From NCBI GenBank assembly GCA_034008185.1, contig CM067086.1:34617007-34681006 (forward strand): a stretch of 64,000 nt of DNA, written 5' to 3'. The notes beneath the pieces are model-generated. The model saw only the letters and a list, made by a program, of their open reading frames with translations. It was not told the DNA's origin and did not search any database. Positions 49,101 to 62,400 of the stretch are shown here, piece after piece. Both the position numbers and the translations under genes were made by a program. This stretch comes from Gorsachius magnificus. Taxonomy: Eukaryota; Chordata; Aves; Pelecaniformes; Ardeidae. The first letter of the stretch is position 1, and each line of letters begins with the position of its first letter.

Positions 49101-52100
49101 GTTAAGGGTCTGTTAATGTTTGCCTTCTGAATTCGAATTCTCAAGGGTTTATAATTTGGCTATTAACATGCTCTCAGTATCAAAACCTCGGCACACACAA
49201 TGGCTAGCCAAGAACAGTTTTTAGGTAATTTTTTTAGGAAGAATGTTAGTTGGTTTCCAAAATATGAGAAAGGAAGGAAAGAAGGCAGGAAGGAATGACT
49301 AGTTAAAATAGTTAAATATTATAATTTTCTTCTGTGCTCGATGAATAGAAATGCTTGTATTTTAAAACATGAATTATTGCTAGGAGGTGATATTATTTTT
49401 CTTGCTTTAAAACTCTTTTCAAGATGAAGCCTTTTGCAGGAACCTAACCTTTCAAGTGATTTTTGAATGGCAATTGTTTAAAAAAATCTCAGCTCCTCAA
49501 AATGCCCATAGATACACATTGATGTAGAAGCTACATTAGTGAAACCCACGACTATAATTTTAAAAATGCAATTTTTAAACAAGAAAGGAAAACACATACT
49601 TAGGAATGTTTTCTATCAATTTACAGCTCACACTGTTAAAGCACTTTGAGCTCTGAAGTACATAGTTCCTCTGAGTCCTTTTGTGGCTGGATTAAATAAA
49701 GGAGTCTTAGCATAGACAGTACCTGTTCAGCTACACTGAAATCACATTCTTCTTCATTTTAATAAGCTACAGAACAAAGAACAATACCTATGGATATCCA
49801 GGAGTATCGTGATGGCCTGTACAACCCACTATAGGTCTTTGTGCCTCACTGTACTCCTGGGATTGCTGATGGGACGTGAGAAATGGAAATCCTAAGCTAA
49901 AATCAATCCAAGAGCTACAGTGACTCTTGACTTTTCACTTGAGCAAAAGTAAAAAATTTAGGAATAATTTCAGCTTCTTGCAATTGGCTTCAAGCTAGTA
50001 ACTGTTGTTTAGCCATGTATTTTAGCAGGATTTTTGGTTAGGATGATTGTCAGTCTTTTTCAGAATGAAGTCTTTACTCCTGAAATCTGAAGCTGTTGTT
50101 GTCATTTGAAACAAGGACGCACTGTTCAGATCCTTTTTACTTCTGCCATATTAACCTGCAACGGTGTCTGCCATAAGGTGCATAGAGCTCCCTAATAAAA
50201 CTCTATTTGCATAAATATGTACAAGTACTATGTTGTAAACACCAAGTATTTAAAGATGCCCTATATAAGGTAACAGCTTGTTAGTCTCTAACTGAAGGTT
50301 TACACCACTGAACAGAACAAATGAACACTGTGATTTGCATTTTCTGGCATTGCCTATTAAGCACCTCTCAAGGTACATGTCTGGTTATGCTAAAAAAATG
50401 TTTAAAATACAGGTGTATGATCATAAAATTACAGATAAGCCTGGAAAAAAAATCAGGTTTGACACTATCAAGTTTTGAGGAATTTCAAGCCAAAAGTTTG
50501 GTTTGGTTTTTCATTCAGAGTCATTAGACAGAACATGGAGGCTGGGCAATGATTAGAAAACTAGAAGCAATTAACTCTGTTTACCCCCTGCTGAATCATG
50601 CCATCTAGGGCTTGGTAAAGGGAAAAGGTATTTACACCTGCAATACACAGAAAATATTCCCATTTTATATGCACTATATATAAACATTTTTATTAATCTA
50701 ATAGGTCGAATGAATTAAATCCCCTTTCAGTATTACATTCAGTGAGTTGTCAGTGGTGGAATCCTTGAAAATTGTGCACTGGTCTCCTTTACTGCACATG
50801 CCCCTGCTAACCTGCTCTAGGGTCCACAGACTGGCATATGTGAGATCAAGAAGAGTACAAGAACTAAACAGTGGCCTCGGTAAGAGAGATCAGACATTTC
50901 CATAAGATAACATCTTTTCTTTAACATTTACAAGTACCATGAGCTGAGGGACAGAACATACGTAGTTAACTAGCAGGTTTGTACATTCTGCTTTTATTTT
51001 TGTTTGTTTGTTGGGGTTTGGTTTTTGTTTTTTTCTTCCCTGACCACATTATGAAATTCCCTTTATGTTGGCTTTCGTGTTTGGCCCACAACCTGGACCA
51101 AAGCAGTCAGCCAGTCATGATGTTGTAGGAAATATATTGGCCTGAAGATTATGACTTGGCAACATAGGCAAACTGATTGCATTCCCTGAGGCTTTTACTG
51201 TAATGTTCTGGTGATATATTGATCAGGATTCAAACACCAATATTTTATGACCACACTGACCAGTATCAATTCTAGAAGCTGACTAATTGTTTGTTCCCAA
51301 ATCTTTGTACAAAAACAGGACTAAGGAAGAAGGTGTAGTTTGACAGCTATTTTGTATTGTATTGTGTTATTTTACCTATAGGAACGAGATTATTATTTTC
51401 AAATAAGTTAATTCTAGAAGTAAATGGGCTTTTGGAGAAAAGAAGTATCAAAAAACCCCATTATATCTGACTAGATCTTACCAGGATTTTAAAATCAAAA
51501 GTTGTAACATGTTCTACCTAATGAGGGTCTCTGTCGAAATTGCCACTTGAAGAATAAAGTATGCCAAATGATGGCAAGTCTAATGCCTTACATTAAAGAC
51601 AGTGAAGGAGAAAAAGACATCTTTAAATGTTAGGTTCACGGAAGCAGGTTAAATATAGCTTTTCTTGTGGTTATTCACCTTTTTTTATAAAAATTGACAA
51701 CTGTACTGTGTATTTTGGATATCATAAATGAATGCTTTTATTTCCATTTTATTTTACTTGAGTTCACTGTGATTTAAGGTAGCTGGTAAAACAAGGTATT
51801 CCAAGTGTGGTGACTGTGAAAGCTTTACAAGTGCTCCACACCCAAATCACACAAAATTTTCAGTTAGAAATAATACCTTTTGACAGAGAGCTAGAGAAGA
51901 TGGACAAACTTGTCTCTAGCCTGAAGATTTTAGCTGCTTGAAAGCCTGTTTGCTTTACCCAGCTATTACAGTCTAATAGAAGATTCTACTTTTATCTGCA
52001 AACCTGGCTCAGCTGGCATTTTTTGACTATGAAGGCAAACAACTGATAGCAACATAACCACTGGCTCCCCAGGAAGGTCCCAGAAGACCCAAAAGGAAGC

Positions 52101-55100
52101 ACCATGTGCCCCACAGAAGCCGTATGAGACAGATTCAGCACTTAGGAGTCAGAAGTCTCTTCTAGTGGCTGATGATAACATGCAGGAAGGTAAAGAGAGC
52201 ATGACTGAATCCAGAAAATTTCCTTGAACAGCAAAAGGTGAGACAAAACTCCCAACTACATTTGTCAGGTTATACCCAGTAGCATTGCAGAGTCCACAGA
52301 CTGTAGTTTTAGCTTCACACCAATCGAACCATACTGATTTAAGATATGTAAAGAAATATCCAGAATGTCAGGCAGAACTTGTGAATAGAAAAAGACTCAA
52401 AATGTGGGTTTCAATTTAAACAAGAAGGTAATGTATTCCTCATAAGACAAGCCACAAGTTTAGACACAATGTCTTTCTCAGACTGCCTTTCAAGGCAGCA
52501 GTCATTCTGGTTACATTAAATTACTCGTAAGTGAAGGCCCAGATGTATGTTTATCAACCTCTTATAAAACCAGACTTCCTTGAAAATAAGAAGATAGTTT
52601 TTCAGTTAGCTATTTTTTCTGACCAAACATTGCTAGCAATGCTTTAAATAAGTTTTAAAGGAAAAACAAATAGTAAACCAATTTACTAAAAGTTTTGATT
52701 GCAGCACATTTACTTTTGGAAGGTACATTTGCATTCTCTTCAAGCTACCATTTTATAAAGGCTTTGTAAAACATAATGGATTTTTTTTTTTTTTTTGTTA
52801 CGGAAGATGATTAGATGGCAAAGCAGCTGTGTTAGATGCCCACAAAATGTGAGGAATACAGAACGCAACTTGTCAGATGGTTACCATGCTCCAACACAAT
52901 TCTAGTGGGGACTCTGCTGGAGAGTAGACATCTGAAATGTCTAGCCGAAAAGGATGCAGATTATTCTGCTTTAGAGGGACTGCAATGGAAACATAGAATC
53001 TTGGCTTCTGTTTACAGCAAGAACAGTACAGAAACAAACTCCTGGCGTACATGTGAGTTTCTTTTCATAGTATGGATCTCTGATGTACTGGGTTGCTCAG
53101 AAAGAGGGATCTCGTCCTACTGCAGACAACCATTACTAGGGCCCTGAAGTACTTTGAGTTCTGCAGCCCACTTTTCTGGGCTGAGTACCAAAGTTTGCCC
53201 TCTCACATTCAAGACATTATTTGAAATCTTTTTTTAAATAATAGAGGGAGTAAGGATACTTTTGCAGATCACTCAGTATTTCTTTAATCATTAGCTTGTC
53301 ATGCATCACTGCATTGATGTCATAACTAGATTTGTACTTAACAGGCATGTCCAAACTTTTTTTTTAATTCAACATGCTCTTATATTCTCCTTATATCTCC
53401 AAACTGTTTTACTAGAAGAATGTATTTTGCAGTTATATTTCTTAAAAGAAATTTATCCATCCACCTGAAATCAAGCAAAGGATCAATTCAAGTCAGGATT
53501 GTTGGAGGTTTTTTGCTTAACTTTGTAAGTCCCACAGAAATTAATAAATTCAATACAATATTGAGATGAGAAATAAGTGGAGCACTGTTTTTTGTATTTT
53601 TGTTGTGTTGACTTCACTGACTTCTAGACAGGGCTCACAGGCGCTACACTAGAAGAGTAAATCATGCATATTCCACAGGTTATTCAGAGAGCAGACACAT
53701 CTTTATTTATGGTTATTACTTTCAGGAGGAGGCCATCTTCTTTTTAATGTTTCTAGTACCTGGTTTGAAATTTCCAGAAGAAAACACTGAAAAGACATGT
53801 CAAACAGAACAGAGGTGTTTTGCTGTAGATTTTACAGACAGAGAGAGTTGCATGAAAAGTCTGCCATCTGTTTTTACACATCACATTGTTATGATGTCTT
53901 TCAACAATACTACCGAAGAGGCTAATTTCATGCTATTTCCAATGTATTCAAAGGCCCAGTTAAATATATTTGGTCTGATGTAAGTGTCATGTGTGCAAGG
54001 AATCTGATCTGGAATATGGCCTGCTAACGATCACCAAAGGAAAGTTTAGCTATATCCAGTTTGCCTCAGGGATGAAGATTCTTTCATATATACTAGGAAA
54101 ACATTGTATGCAAACCATTGAAAAATGGATTCGGATCATACAGTGTTCTTTTTACAGAGATGATTTCTAAGGTTAAAACAAGACTTTAAACCCAAAGATT
54201 TCCCCTTTATCTTGAATTTCCTAAAAGGAGTACAAATCCTGAATAGCAGTATACATGGGTGGGACATCTATGCTTAAAGCTATGTGAAATTAATGACACC
54301 CATGTAGCTAATCTTTAGGAAAAGCAATGAACACTGTAAAATAATTCAGCAGACCTGTAGAAAGGCAAGGTGCCACTTTGTTGGACATATAGATTATATG
54401 CCTTGGCACTAGAGTTAAGGGAGTGGTTATTTCATTCCTATGTATTTTATCCTGCTGGGAGATAAATAGAAAACTTCAGCATGTAAGAATAATAAATCTA
54501 TTGGTGAAAATAAATCTGGTATTTTACAGCAGTTATAGTTCTGTTATTGGTCTGGAAAAAAAAAAAAAAAAAGCTGTCTGGAGGTCTTGCATCCAGTGGA
54601 TGTCTGCCAAATAATACGAATCATGAAACTTAACCCATATGGCTTCCAGGCTGTTTTCATTTATGTTTATATAATATTCTGCAACCATCTAGAGTAAGAA
54701 ACTCCAGTGCACATCTCCAGGATATGACAAAAAGAAATCACTGGGAGACAGTCACAGCTGAGTAAGTCCTTCCTCTATACAGTTTGTTCATCTGTTCTTA
54801 TACACCTACCAAAAGTGACTGAACACCAGAAAGAGCCAACACTTCAGAACGTAAGCTAGTAAAATTGTCAGGCTTCTTCCAAAGTTATTGCAGCCATAAA
54901 GCTTTCCTGGAGTGACATGCATTTTTAAAATCCTTTAGTGAGATCTTAAAAATGTGACGGAACAATTCAGTACAAGACAGCATTCCTAACTCAAGCGTAG
55001 TGCTGGAAGTGCGTACATACACAGTACAGCTTCAGCTCCCCACCTTGTTTTGCTTCAGCAGAAGTGTGCGGGCTCTTCAGAACACATCTTGCCGTAATAA

Positions 55101-55670
55101 CAGGAGCATCTAGTGTGGCTAGCATCCCTTTATATATTTAGTTGTCTCACTCCCTCAACAGGAGCAAAGCTAGCACAGTATCCAACTGGGTACAGAGGAT
55201 CTCTGTAGTCATTTACCCAAATGGCTGGGGTTTGTGTAAGGGAAGGAAATTTCTATATAAGAAAAGGAAAGATTCGGAACTATAATACTGTGGTGATCAA
55301 GACCTTTAGACTCAAAGTGGAATCTGGTAGCCATACATGAGGCTTTTTGTTCTGTGAAAGTTCAATACATTTAGCCCAAAAAATGTTTTGTGTCATTTGT
55401 ATATGATGTGGTAATTGCTTGTCATGCTTCTCATTATTCTTTTTTACACTTCTATTTGATATTTAGGTTCAAGTCAACGCAAAATTGCAAATGAAAATAA
55501 TTTCTTGTAATTGGTATGACTCAGACTGAGAATTTGATGTAGCACATCTGTTAAGCTTGTACTGATGGGAAATACAATTGTCAGAATTGTCTGACATCAT
55601 TGGGGAATCATGGGAGACAAGAAGACAGACTGAGGAACTGTTGAATTGGTTGAGATTGAATGAAGCTTTA
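43195..55670. other. Non-coding AT-rich span, no gene seen
   Basis: Over 12 kb without a recognisable gene, LINE tail or SINE. Simple repeats include (CAAAA)n at about 46664-46689, a GGAA-rich run at about 49272-49295, a T/G-rich stretch with GTTT repeats at about 50999-51035, a T-run near 52780-52797 and an A-run near 54555-54572. Frames reach only 117 codons (43663 to 43310, minus strand) and show no motif. Confidence 0.5.
46664..46689. repeat. (CAAAA)n microsatellite, about four units
   Basis: An A-run is followed by CAAAA repeated about four times. This could be a short slippage array or the A-rich tail of an unrecognised retroelement. No element was visible upstream. Confidence 0.8.
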
Positions 55671-55689
55671 CTCACCCATTGGACTAAAC

Positions 55690-56394
55690 ATGTGAACCTC
55701 ATGAGGCTCAACAAGGCCAAGTGCAAGGGCCTGCACCTGGGTCGGGGTAACCCCCAGCATCAATAAAGGCTGGGGGAAGAAAGGATCAAGAGCAGCCCTG
55801 CTGAGAGGGACTTGGGGGTGCTGGTGGATGAAAAGCTGGACGTGAGCCGGCAATGTGTGCTGGCAGCCCAGAAGGCCAACCGTACTCTGGACTGCCTCAG
55901 AAGCGTGGCCAGCAGGTCGAGGGAGGTGATTCTGCCCCTCTACTCTGCTCTGGTGAGGCCTCACCTAGAGTACTGCGTCCAGCTCTGGAGCCCTCAGCAC
56001 AAGAAGGACATGGAACAGTTGGAGTGGATCCAGAGGAGGGCTACAAAAATGATCCAAGGGCTGGAGCACCTCTCCTATGAGGACATCTGAGAGAGTTGGG
56101 CTTCTTCAGTCTGGAGAAGAGAAGGCTGCAGGGAGACCTGATTGCGGCATTCAGTTCTTAAAGGGGGCCTATAGGAAAGATGGGGATAATCTTTTTGGTA
56201 GGGCCAGCTGTGTCAGGACAAGGGGTAATGGTTTTAAACTAAACCAGGGTAGGTTTAGACTAGATATAAGGAAGAAATTCTTTACAATGAGGGTGGTGAA
56301 ACACTGGAACAGGTTGCCCAGAGAGGTAGTGGAGGCCCCATCTCTGGAAACATTCAAGGTCAGGTTGGACAGGGCTCTGAGCAAGCTGATCTAG
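55690..56394 (+). pseudogene. CR1 ORF2 C-terminal remnant with stop and frameshift
   Basis: The intact protein is the LINE endonuclease-reverse transcriptase. This part starts after the catalytic palm. The first frame gives NKAKCKGLHLGRGNPQHQ and hits TAA at 55764-55766, where the family reads on. The same frame resumes as [20 protein letters not shown] and [20 protein letters not shown] up to [20 protein letters not shown], and stops at 56088-56090. A small deletion at about 56083-56088 shifts the rest into another frame. The C-terminal tail ([20 protein letters not shown], then HWNRLPREVVEAPSLETFKV) is then read to the stop at 56392-56394. Inactive. Confidence 0.92.
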
Positions 56395-56485
56395 TTAGTG
56401 GTGTCCCTGCTCCTTGCAGGAGGGTTGGACTAGATGACCTCTAGGGGTCCCTTCCAACCCAAAATATTCTATGATTCTATGATTT
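55690..56485 (+). mobile_element. CR1 LINE, 5'-truncated, longest copy in the window
   Basis: About 800 bp of CR1. It starts near GTGAACCTCATGAGGCTCAA (within reverse transcriptase), runs through the C-terminal domain, then the 3' UTR (GTTAGTGGTGTCCCTGCTCC, GGTTGGACTAGATGACCTCT, GGGTCCCTTCCAACCC) and two ATTCTATG octamers at 56466-56481. DNA from about 55570 to 55690 upstream does not clearly follow CR1, so truncation near 55690 is likely. The 3' UTR is nearly identical to the minus-strand copy at 13.0 kb, so both come from one subfamily. The higher GC of this interval is the signature of the element, not of a host gene. Confidence 0.97.
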
Positions 56486-56489
56486 TTCC

Positions 56490-59400
56490 CTGTTTTTTCA
56501 TCTGTACCTACCTCTGAAGAGGCCGATTGCCTGGTATTTCTGGGACACCAGAAGATGAAAACATCAGAAACCTGTTCTCATTATAAGAGGAGCTGTTTTT
56601 CATTTCCTTATGAGAACATAAGCTGGAAAGAGCAACTCATTGCCTAAAGCAATATTTTGAGTCAAAGAAATTCATGCAGAGAGAAGAGCTGTTTCTTGTG
56701 TCAAATGCAGCCACTAAGAACACAAATATTTGAAGACAGCACATGAAAATCACAGTTAAATGCAACAGGACAGAGTCACTTCCCTGATGATAAAGTAGAG
56801 GTGGTCACACTCTGCAGATACTATTTCTTTACTGGACCAACTTGACACACTTCTACTGATGGGGGACTTATTATCACAGTACATATGACTCCTGGCAGTA
56901 TCTCTTGGGGTTACAGGGTGTCTGACTTCTCCACTAGTGTTTTTCATAATTTACCTTCTCATTTTGTATTGCTTACATATATCCATTTCTCTTTATGCAA
57001 AGCAGAAGTTAAGCTGGACAGCTAAAGGTAAAAAGTTTCTTCATCTCTGTATTTTTGTTAATGATTTGCTAAATGCACAGATTAGGTTTTTGGTATGATG
57101 ACTTCTATTCCAATCAAATCTTAAGTGTGGTTTGTGTTTTGGTTTGTTTCTTCCAATCTGTGTGTCCAAGTACTGTGGAAGTCACAGAGAATGAACATTC
57201 TCATTGGTTACCACAAATATATATCCTGTTCTAATTGCAGGGGAAACAGTTGTGATCTCAGATGTTTCATGTGGTAACTGTTGGCAAATGGGAACATTTA
57301 ATGGTAACCATAGTCTATTTATTTCAAGTCACTACCCTAAGTATAATGTGCTCTGTACAGATAAGTTTTGAAGTGAAATCCTAGCTACAAGCTCTTTTAG
57401 TATGTAATTTAAATGTATTTTCAGTAAAGACTATTTTTGCCTTGTAAGCAGAGAAAATGTTGGTCTTCCCGTGTCACGTTCTTACTTTTTGTTTGTGTTA
57501 TGTAAATTATTAGGGAGTTTTTGGCTAACATTGTAAAACCTAACAAGCAAAAGATATTTTCCATGTTTAAACAGCATATGGGAGCCAAATTCCTCACAGA
57601 AATCCAGATCCTCCCTGAATTAATGCTTTTGGTTTTTAAAACATCTGGTATAAAATTTAGCTCTTATAATTAATTGTTTAGGTTTTTTGTGGTTCTGTGA
57701 TAGATTAATGTTTTGAATATGCCCAGTTATTGACTTGTAAAATGAATAGTTATTCTCATCCTAATGAGTTCAATTGACCCATCCTGTGTTTCCTGGTCTT
57801 GGAAAAGTTTGGGCAATTGCTCTCCATTTTTGCCTCCCTTGGATCACAGTAGTAATACAAATTTTATGGATTAAATGAAATCTACTACTGAACATTTTGA
57901 TGTTTTCCCCTAATATATACAGAATCTAAGATCTTTAAAAGTAAGGAATGGACTACAGCCCTTAATACAGAAAAAAAAAAAGTATGACTACCTCTCCTCA
58001 TTAAATTTCAAATCACCTCCCTAAGGTTTTTTTTATCTTCACCCAGAGTGATGGTACCCTCTTGGTGTTCCCATCCTGCTGTCTAAAACTACTGCATTTG
58101 TTAGAGATAGTAGTGAACCTATTTGAGTCTTCTGTCACAAGAACATCCACCTGCACTGTCAGTTTGGTATTCTGAAAGGACAAAGGCAGAAACCCTTTCA
58201 TTCTTCAACACTCAATGAAAATCATTGAAAATCATCTTGTTCTCAAGCCAACGTTATTGAAATATTCTGAGTTTAAATTGATTCAAGGATGGCAATCAGC
58301 AGGAATGTCAGCAACACCAGTAGGATCTTGGCAGTGGACAGATGGATAAATTCAAATTCATCATATGTACACAACTCTATAATCTGCATATTTCATTGGA
58401 AGGGAAAACACTACTTGTAATTCTTCTCATGTATGACTATTTACTATTTTGATAAAAGCATAATGCTATACACTACCAAAATTTTTTTTATAGATACACA
58501 TTGAAATATCTGACAGGTGGAACAGATTGAGTGTCAATTATCTGAATGCAGAGTACCTATAAAATACATTTTGTTGAATATTTATCCAAGTTATTTTATG
58601 GCAGTGCTGGAAATAGACTAAACACACTACATAGACTGGATGTTTTTCATTCACTCTTATAAAAAGAATCTGAGCCAATGTTAAGATGTTCAGAACACTT
58701 AGAGTAAAATCTGGACCAACTACATTTTTATGGCAGAAATTCCCTTGACTTCAGTGGGATGAAGATTCCCCCCATGTCTAAATATAATACATAGGTAGGC
58801 TCCCTACACCTGCTCCAAAATAAAACCAACAAGCTAAAAACTGCTGCCCCAACCATGGTCAGAGTGAGGCATGAAGAATATTGCATCTATTGCAAATAAG
58901 CCTGGAGGGGCAGTTTATGAACACAGAATTACTTTTCCTAGATTAGCTTTCAGGCAGTGTATTTGGCTTAAGATTCATTCATTTTCAAAAACTAACTACC
59001 AGGCCTTTATTTGTTGCCACTGGTAAGGACATTCACTGATACCTCTATCTAATAATGCAGTCCTGCTTGTAGATCCTTGTCCTGATACGCTCTGCTGGGA
59101 TATTGGCTTATATTTGTTTAGAGGAAAGAATGCTTGATGATGAATCACCCAAACCATTTCCCTCAGCACCTTAGTGTTCAATGATGGCCTTTCATCTGTT
59201 TCTTAGTGTATCTCCAGTGATTACTAGGCTGTACCTCTTAACTTCTTTTCACCATTTTATGAAGACCGCGAGGAGTGGAGGGAAATGCTCCTGGTGCAGA
59301 CACTGCTGATCTTTGGAGGTGCAAAGCACCTGCTGTGAAAAGCTGAACTTTACTTTCCATTAGCTTGTCCAGAGGAAGGGGGAGATATGTGAAGCATTCG

Positions 59401-62400
59401 GCACATTCCCAGGACTGAGCCCTAACTTCTCTTTAACCTTTCACTTTTCTCCTGCCTGCCTCTCAGGAGATGGTGAAAACAAGCTGAGAGACAGAGTCTA
59501 ATAATCACGTAAAGTCACATGGAATTTCCTCTTGGACAACCACAAGATTATACTATCCAGTGACCTAGCTGTATTTATGGAATACAGGAAACCTTTACCT
59601 CCTTTCCTTTAGGCTTTAAAAATAAACAGTCTTACATAAAAATACACAACTGCCACACTGTGTCTCACACCATTTTAAAGCATCTTACCTAGCAGTGTCT
59701 GCAGCCAAACACGTTAGAGATGAGGAAGGGAGCCTTCTGTTTCCTTTGCTGTACCTCCTCAGGCACTGTCACCTATAGAGCACAGAAGGGCTCTGTATGA
59801 ATAAAGTGTTGTCTGAGTGCTGAATTGTGAGACTTTTGGCAGTATACAGTGGTTGATTGATCATCTCACAGATTTGTTTAAAAGAAGAAATTTACAAACC
59901 ACCCACACTTTTCAAAAACAAGCTCATGCATTTCTTTAAACAGAAATGAAAGGTACCTGAGCTAATGCTGATACAGGTCAGAAATTACCAGGCAACACAC
60001 GAAGTACCCAATTTCTGTGAAAAAAAGGTTTCCATAAGTCTTACATTTCTGGGGGTGAAATGTTCCAAAGTAACTGCTTACTCCAATTGTTTAAGTCCTA
60101 TGCAGTATGCAGATTATCCAGGAGACAGGAGGTTAAGAGAGCAGATCAGGACTATTCTGCTAACACCTGCAGATGGGAACTAAAATATGCCTAACTTCAT
60201 GTGTATGCAGTCAAAACAGTCTGCATTTTAAATAGCAAAGACAACTAATGGACTACTGGAAAGCAAACTAAAGTCAAGTATTATTCCAAAATCATGTTTG
60301 ATTACCTTTCTTTGAAAATTGCAAACCGATGACACACAATATAAAAATGGCAAATATTAAAGCACATCTACAAGTTATTTAAATAATGACATTAAATAAT
60401 CTGAAAAAAACCCCCACTATAATTTCAGATTTCAAATAGGCATTATCTAAGGATGTTACATTTCTACCATCATTTCTTCCCTGGCATCTTCTGAGACTGC
60501 CAGTTACCATTAAATTTAACAGCTGCGTCCAATAATAAGGATGTCTGTGTCCATTAGGAAATAGGTGACAATTACCCTGCAGTTTAATGGGCTGCTAAAC
60601 AACTGAAGTGACAATAATGCTAAATATTTTTCCCCCAAATAGACTTCTGCCTACAATGTTCAGGAAGCAGTCCATTTACAGTAATCCCTCGAAAACTTCC
60701 AATGCATGCTATGGTGCAGGGCCTCACAATGCCTGGAATGCAACATCTCCTCAAGCTAACAGTAAAACTGCAGCAATTAACTTTTTTTTTTTCTTTCTTT
60801 CCTGATGTTTAAAGAAAACAATGTCCTCATGGTTCAGGGACACAAATGAAAACCGCAGCCTAAATTCAGGCTGCACTTTTAGCACCACCCTGACCAGTAT
60901 GTGGTTCTTTCAAAACCTTTAACTCACAGAAGGCCACATGCTCCTGGATAGGATTTAGCTTCCAAGAGGTAGTAGCTGGTTTTAATACTGGGAATGATTT
61001 TAGAAAGCAAGAATTTCTGACATTCATTGAAAACTATGCTGACTTTTCCAAAAACAAACACCATCACTTGGTATTCTTAAGCCAAAATAGGAAACCTGAA
61101 ATATCATGACAGACCTGAGGATGATGGATAATGTGCCTTCAACCACTATGGCAATGGGGAAGCCACATCTACATTACCTACTCCTTCCTATAACAAGGCA
61201 GGAAGGTAGCAGCAGGATTGCTTTAATGGTTTTCCTAGGAGGATTCTCTCTTTACCATTACACTGCCTTTTAGGCTGCTGGCTGCCACCAGCTGACCCAC
61301 AGATCAAGCTGGGAATCACGGAGTTCAGGTCCAGATCTGAAAGAGAACCTGGCCAGAATGTGAATAGGGATAGCTTCACTGTTTCACACTAGCCCCTCCT
61401 ATGTAGCTATATGCTTTCTTCTGTATGCATAACTTACTTCTTTTTACTAAGTATTTTAACTGAGGGAGCACACAGGAAGATACATTCCATATCCCAAGCA
61501 GTTTACAGCCAACTTTTATGGAAGATTCCACAAACCCACATAACAAGAATTATAAAGGAAAGGAGTGAGGTGGAGTGTAAGAATATACTGAGGATAAAAC
61601 ATACCTTCACTGCTCAGAATGGTCCTTGGCTTCCCTTGAGTTCCTAGATAATCATGTTTCAGTAGCATTCTGCCCATTTGTGCTGCTGTCTCTCTGTTCC
61701 CCATCTCCTTTTCCTAGGATTTTGTGCAAAACGAAGTTCATAATACTATTCATACTTTGACCAGAGATTAACAGAGATTGACAGAATCAGTAATAAAAAA
61801 TTGAATTATCATTTTATGCTTTTGCACTCTAAAGTCATTCCAAAATAGTGTTTAGGGTCAGTATATTAAAGACAATAATAGATTATGTTGAATGAGTCAC
61901 AGTCCCACTCTAGCATTGCTCTATGCATGCATACAGTGCCAAATGTGGCGGGGACAGAGTCTGATATCTTGGAAAACAGCTATTATGATAAGGAAGACCA
62001 GAGAAAGGAAATGAATAATGAGTCTAAATGCCAGGTGTGCTATGGTGAACAAGCATGTTCTGACTATTCTACCCAGCTCACATACTCTGTATTTTGTCAT
62101 GTCTTGATATTTCTACACTTACAGTCTCTAAATCCCGGAGCTGAATGTTGGCCTGTAAAAGAAGTTTTTTGTTTTCTGTCTGTAAAAATGAATGAAATGC
62201 ACTGAAACCATATGGCTAATCTATTCAGTATGTTTTTGAAATGTGTTCTTGGTTTTCTTCCCTCAGTCATGGTAAGAGAGGTGTCCTTTCAGCCTAATCT
62301 CACTCCTCCAACCAGATGTACAAACATGCCTCTTAGAAAGCAAAACTCTTGGAATGGAATGGAATGGGAGAAGGTTAAAAACACACATCAGTTTTCAGTA

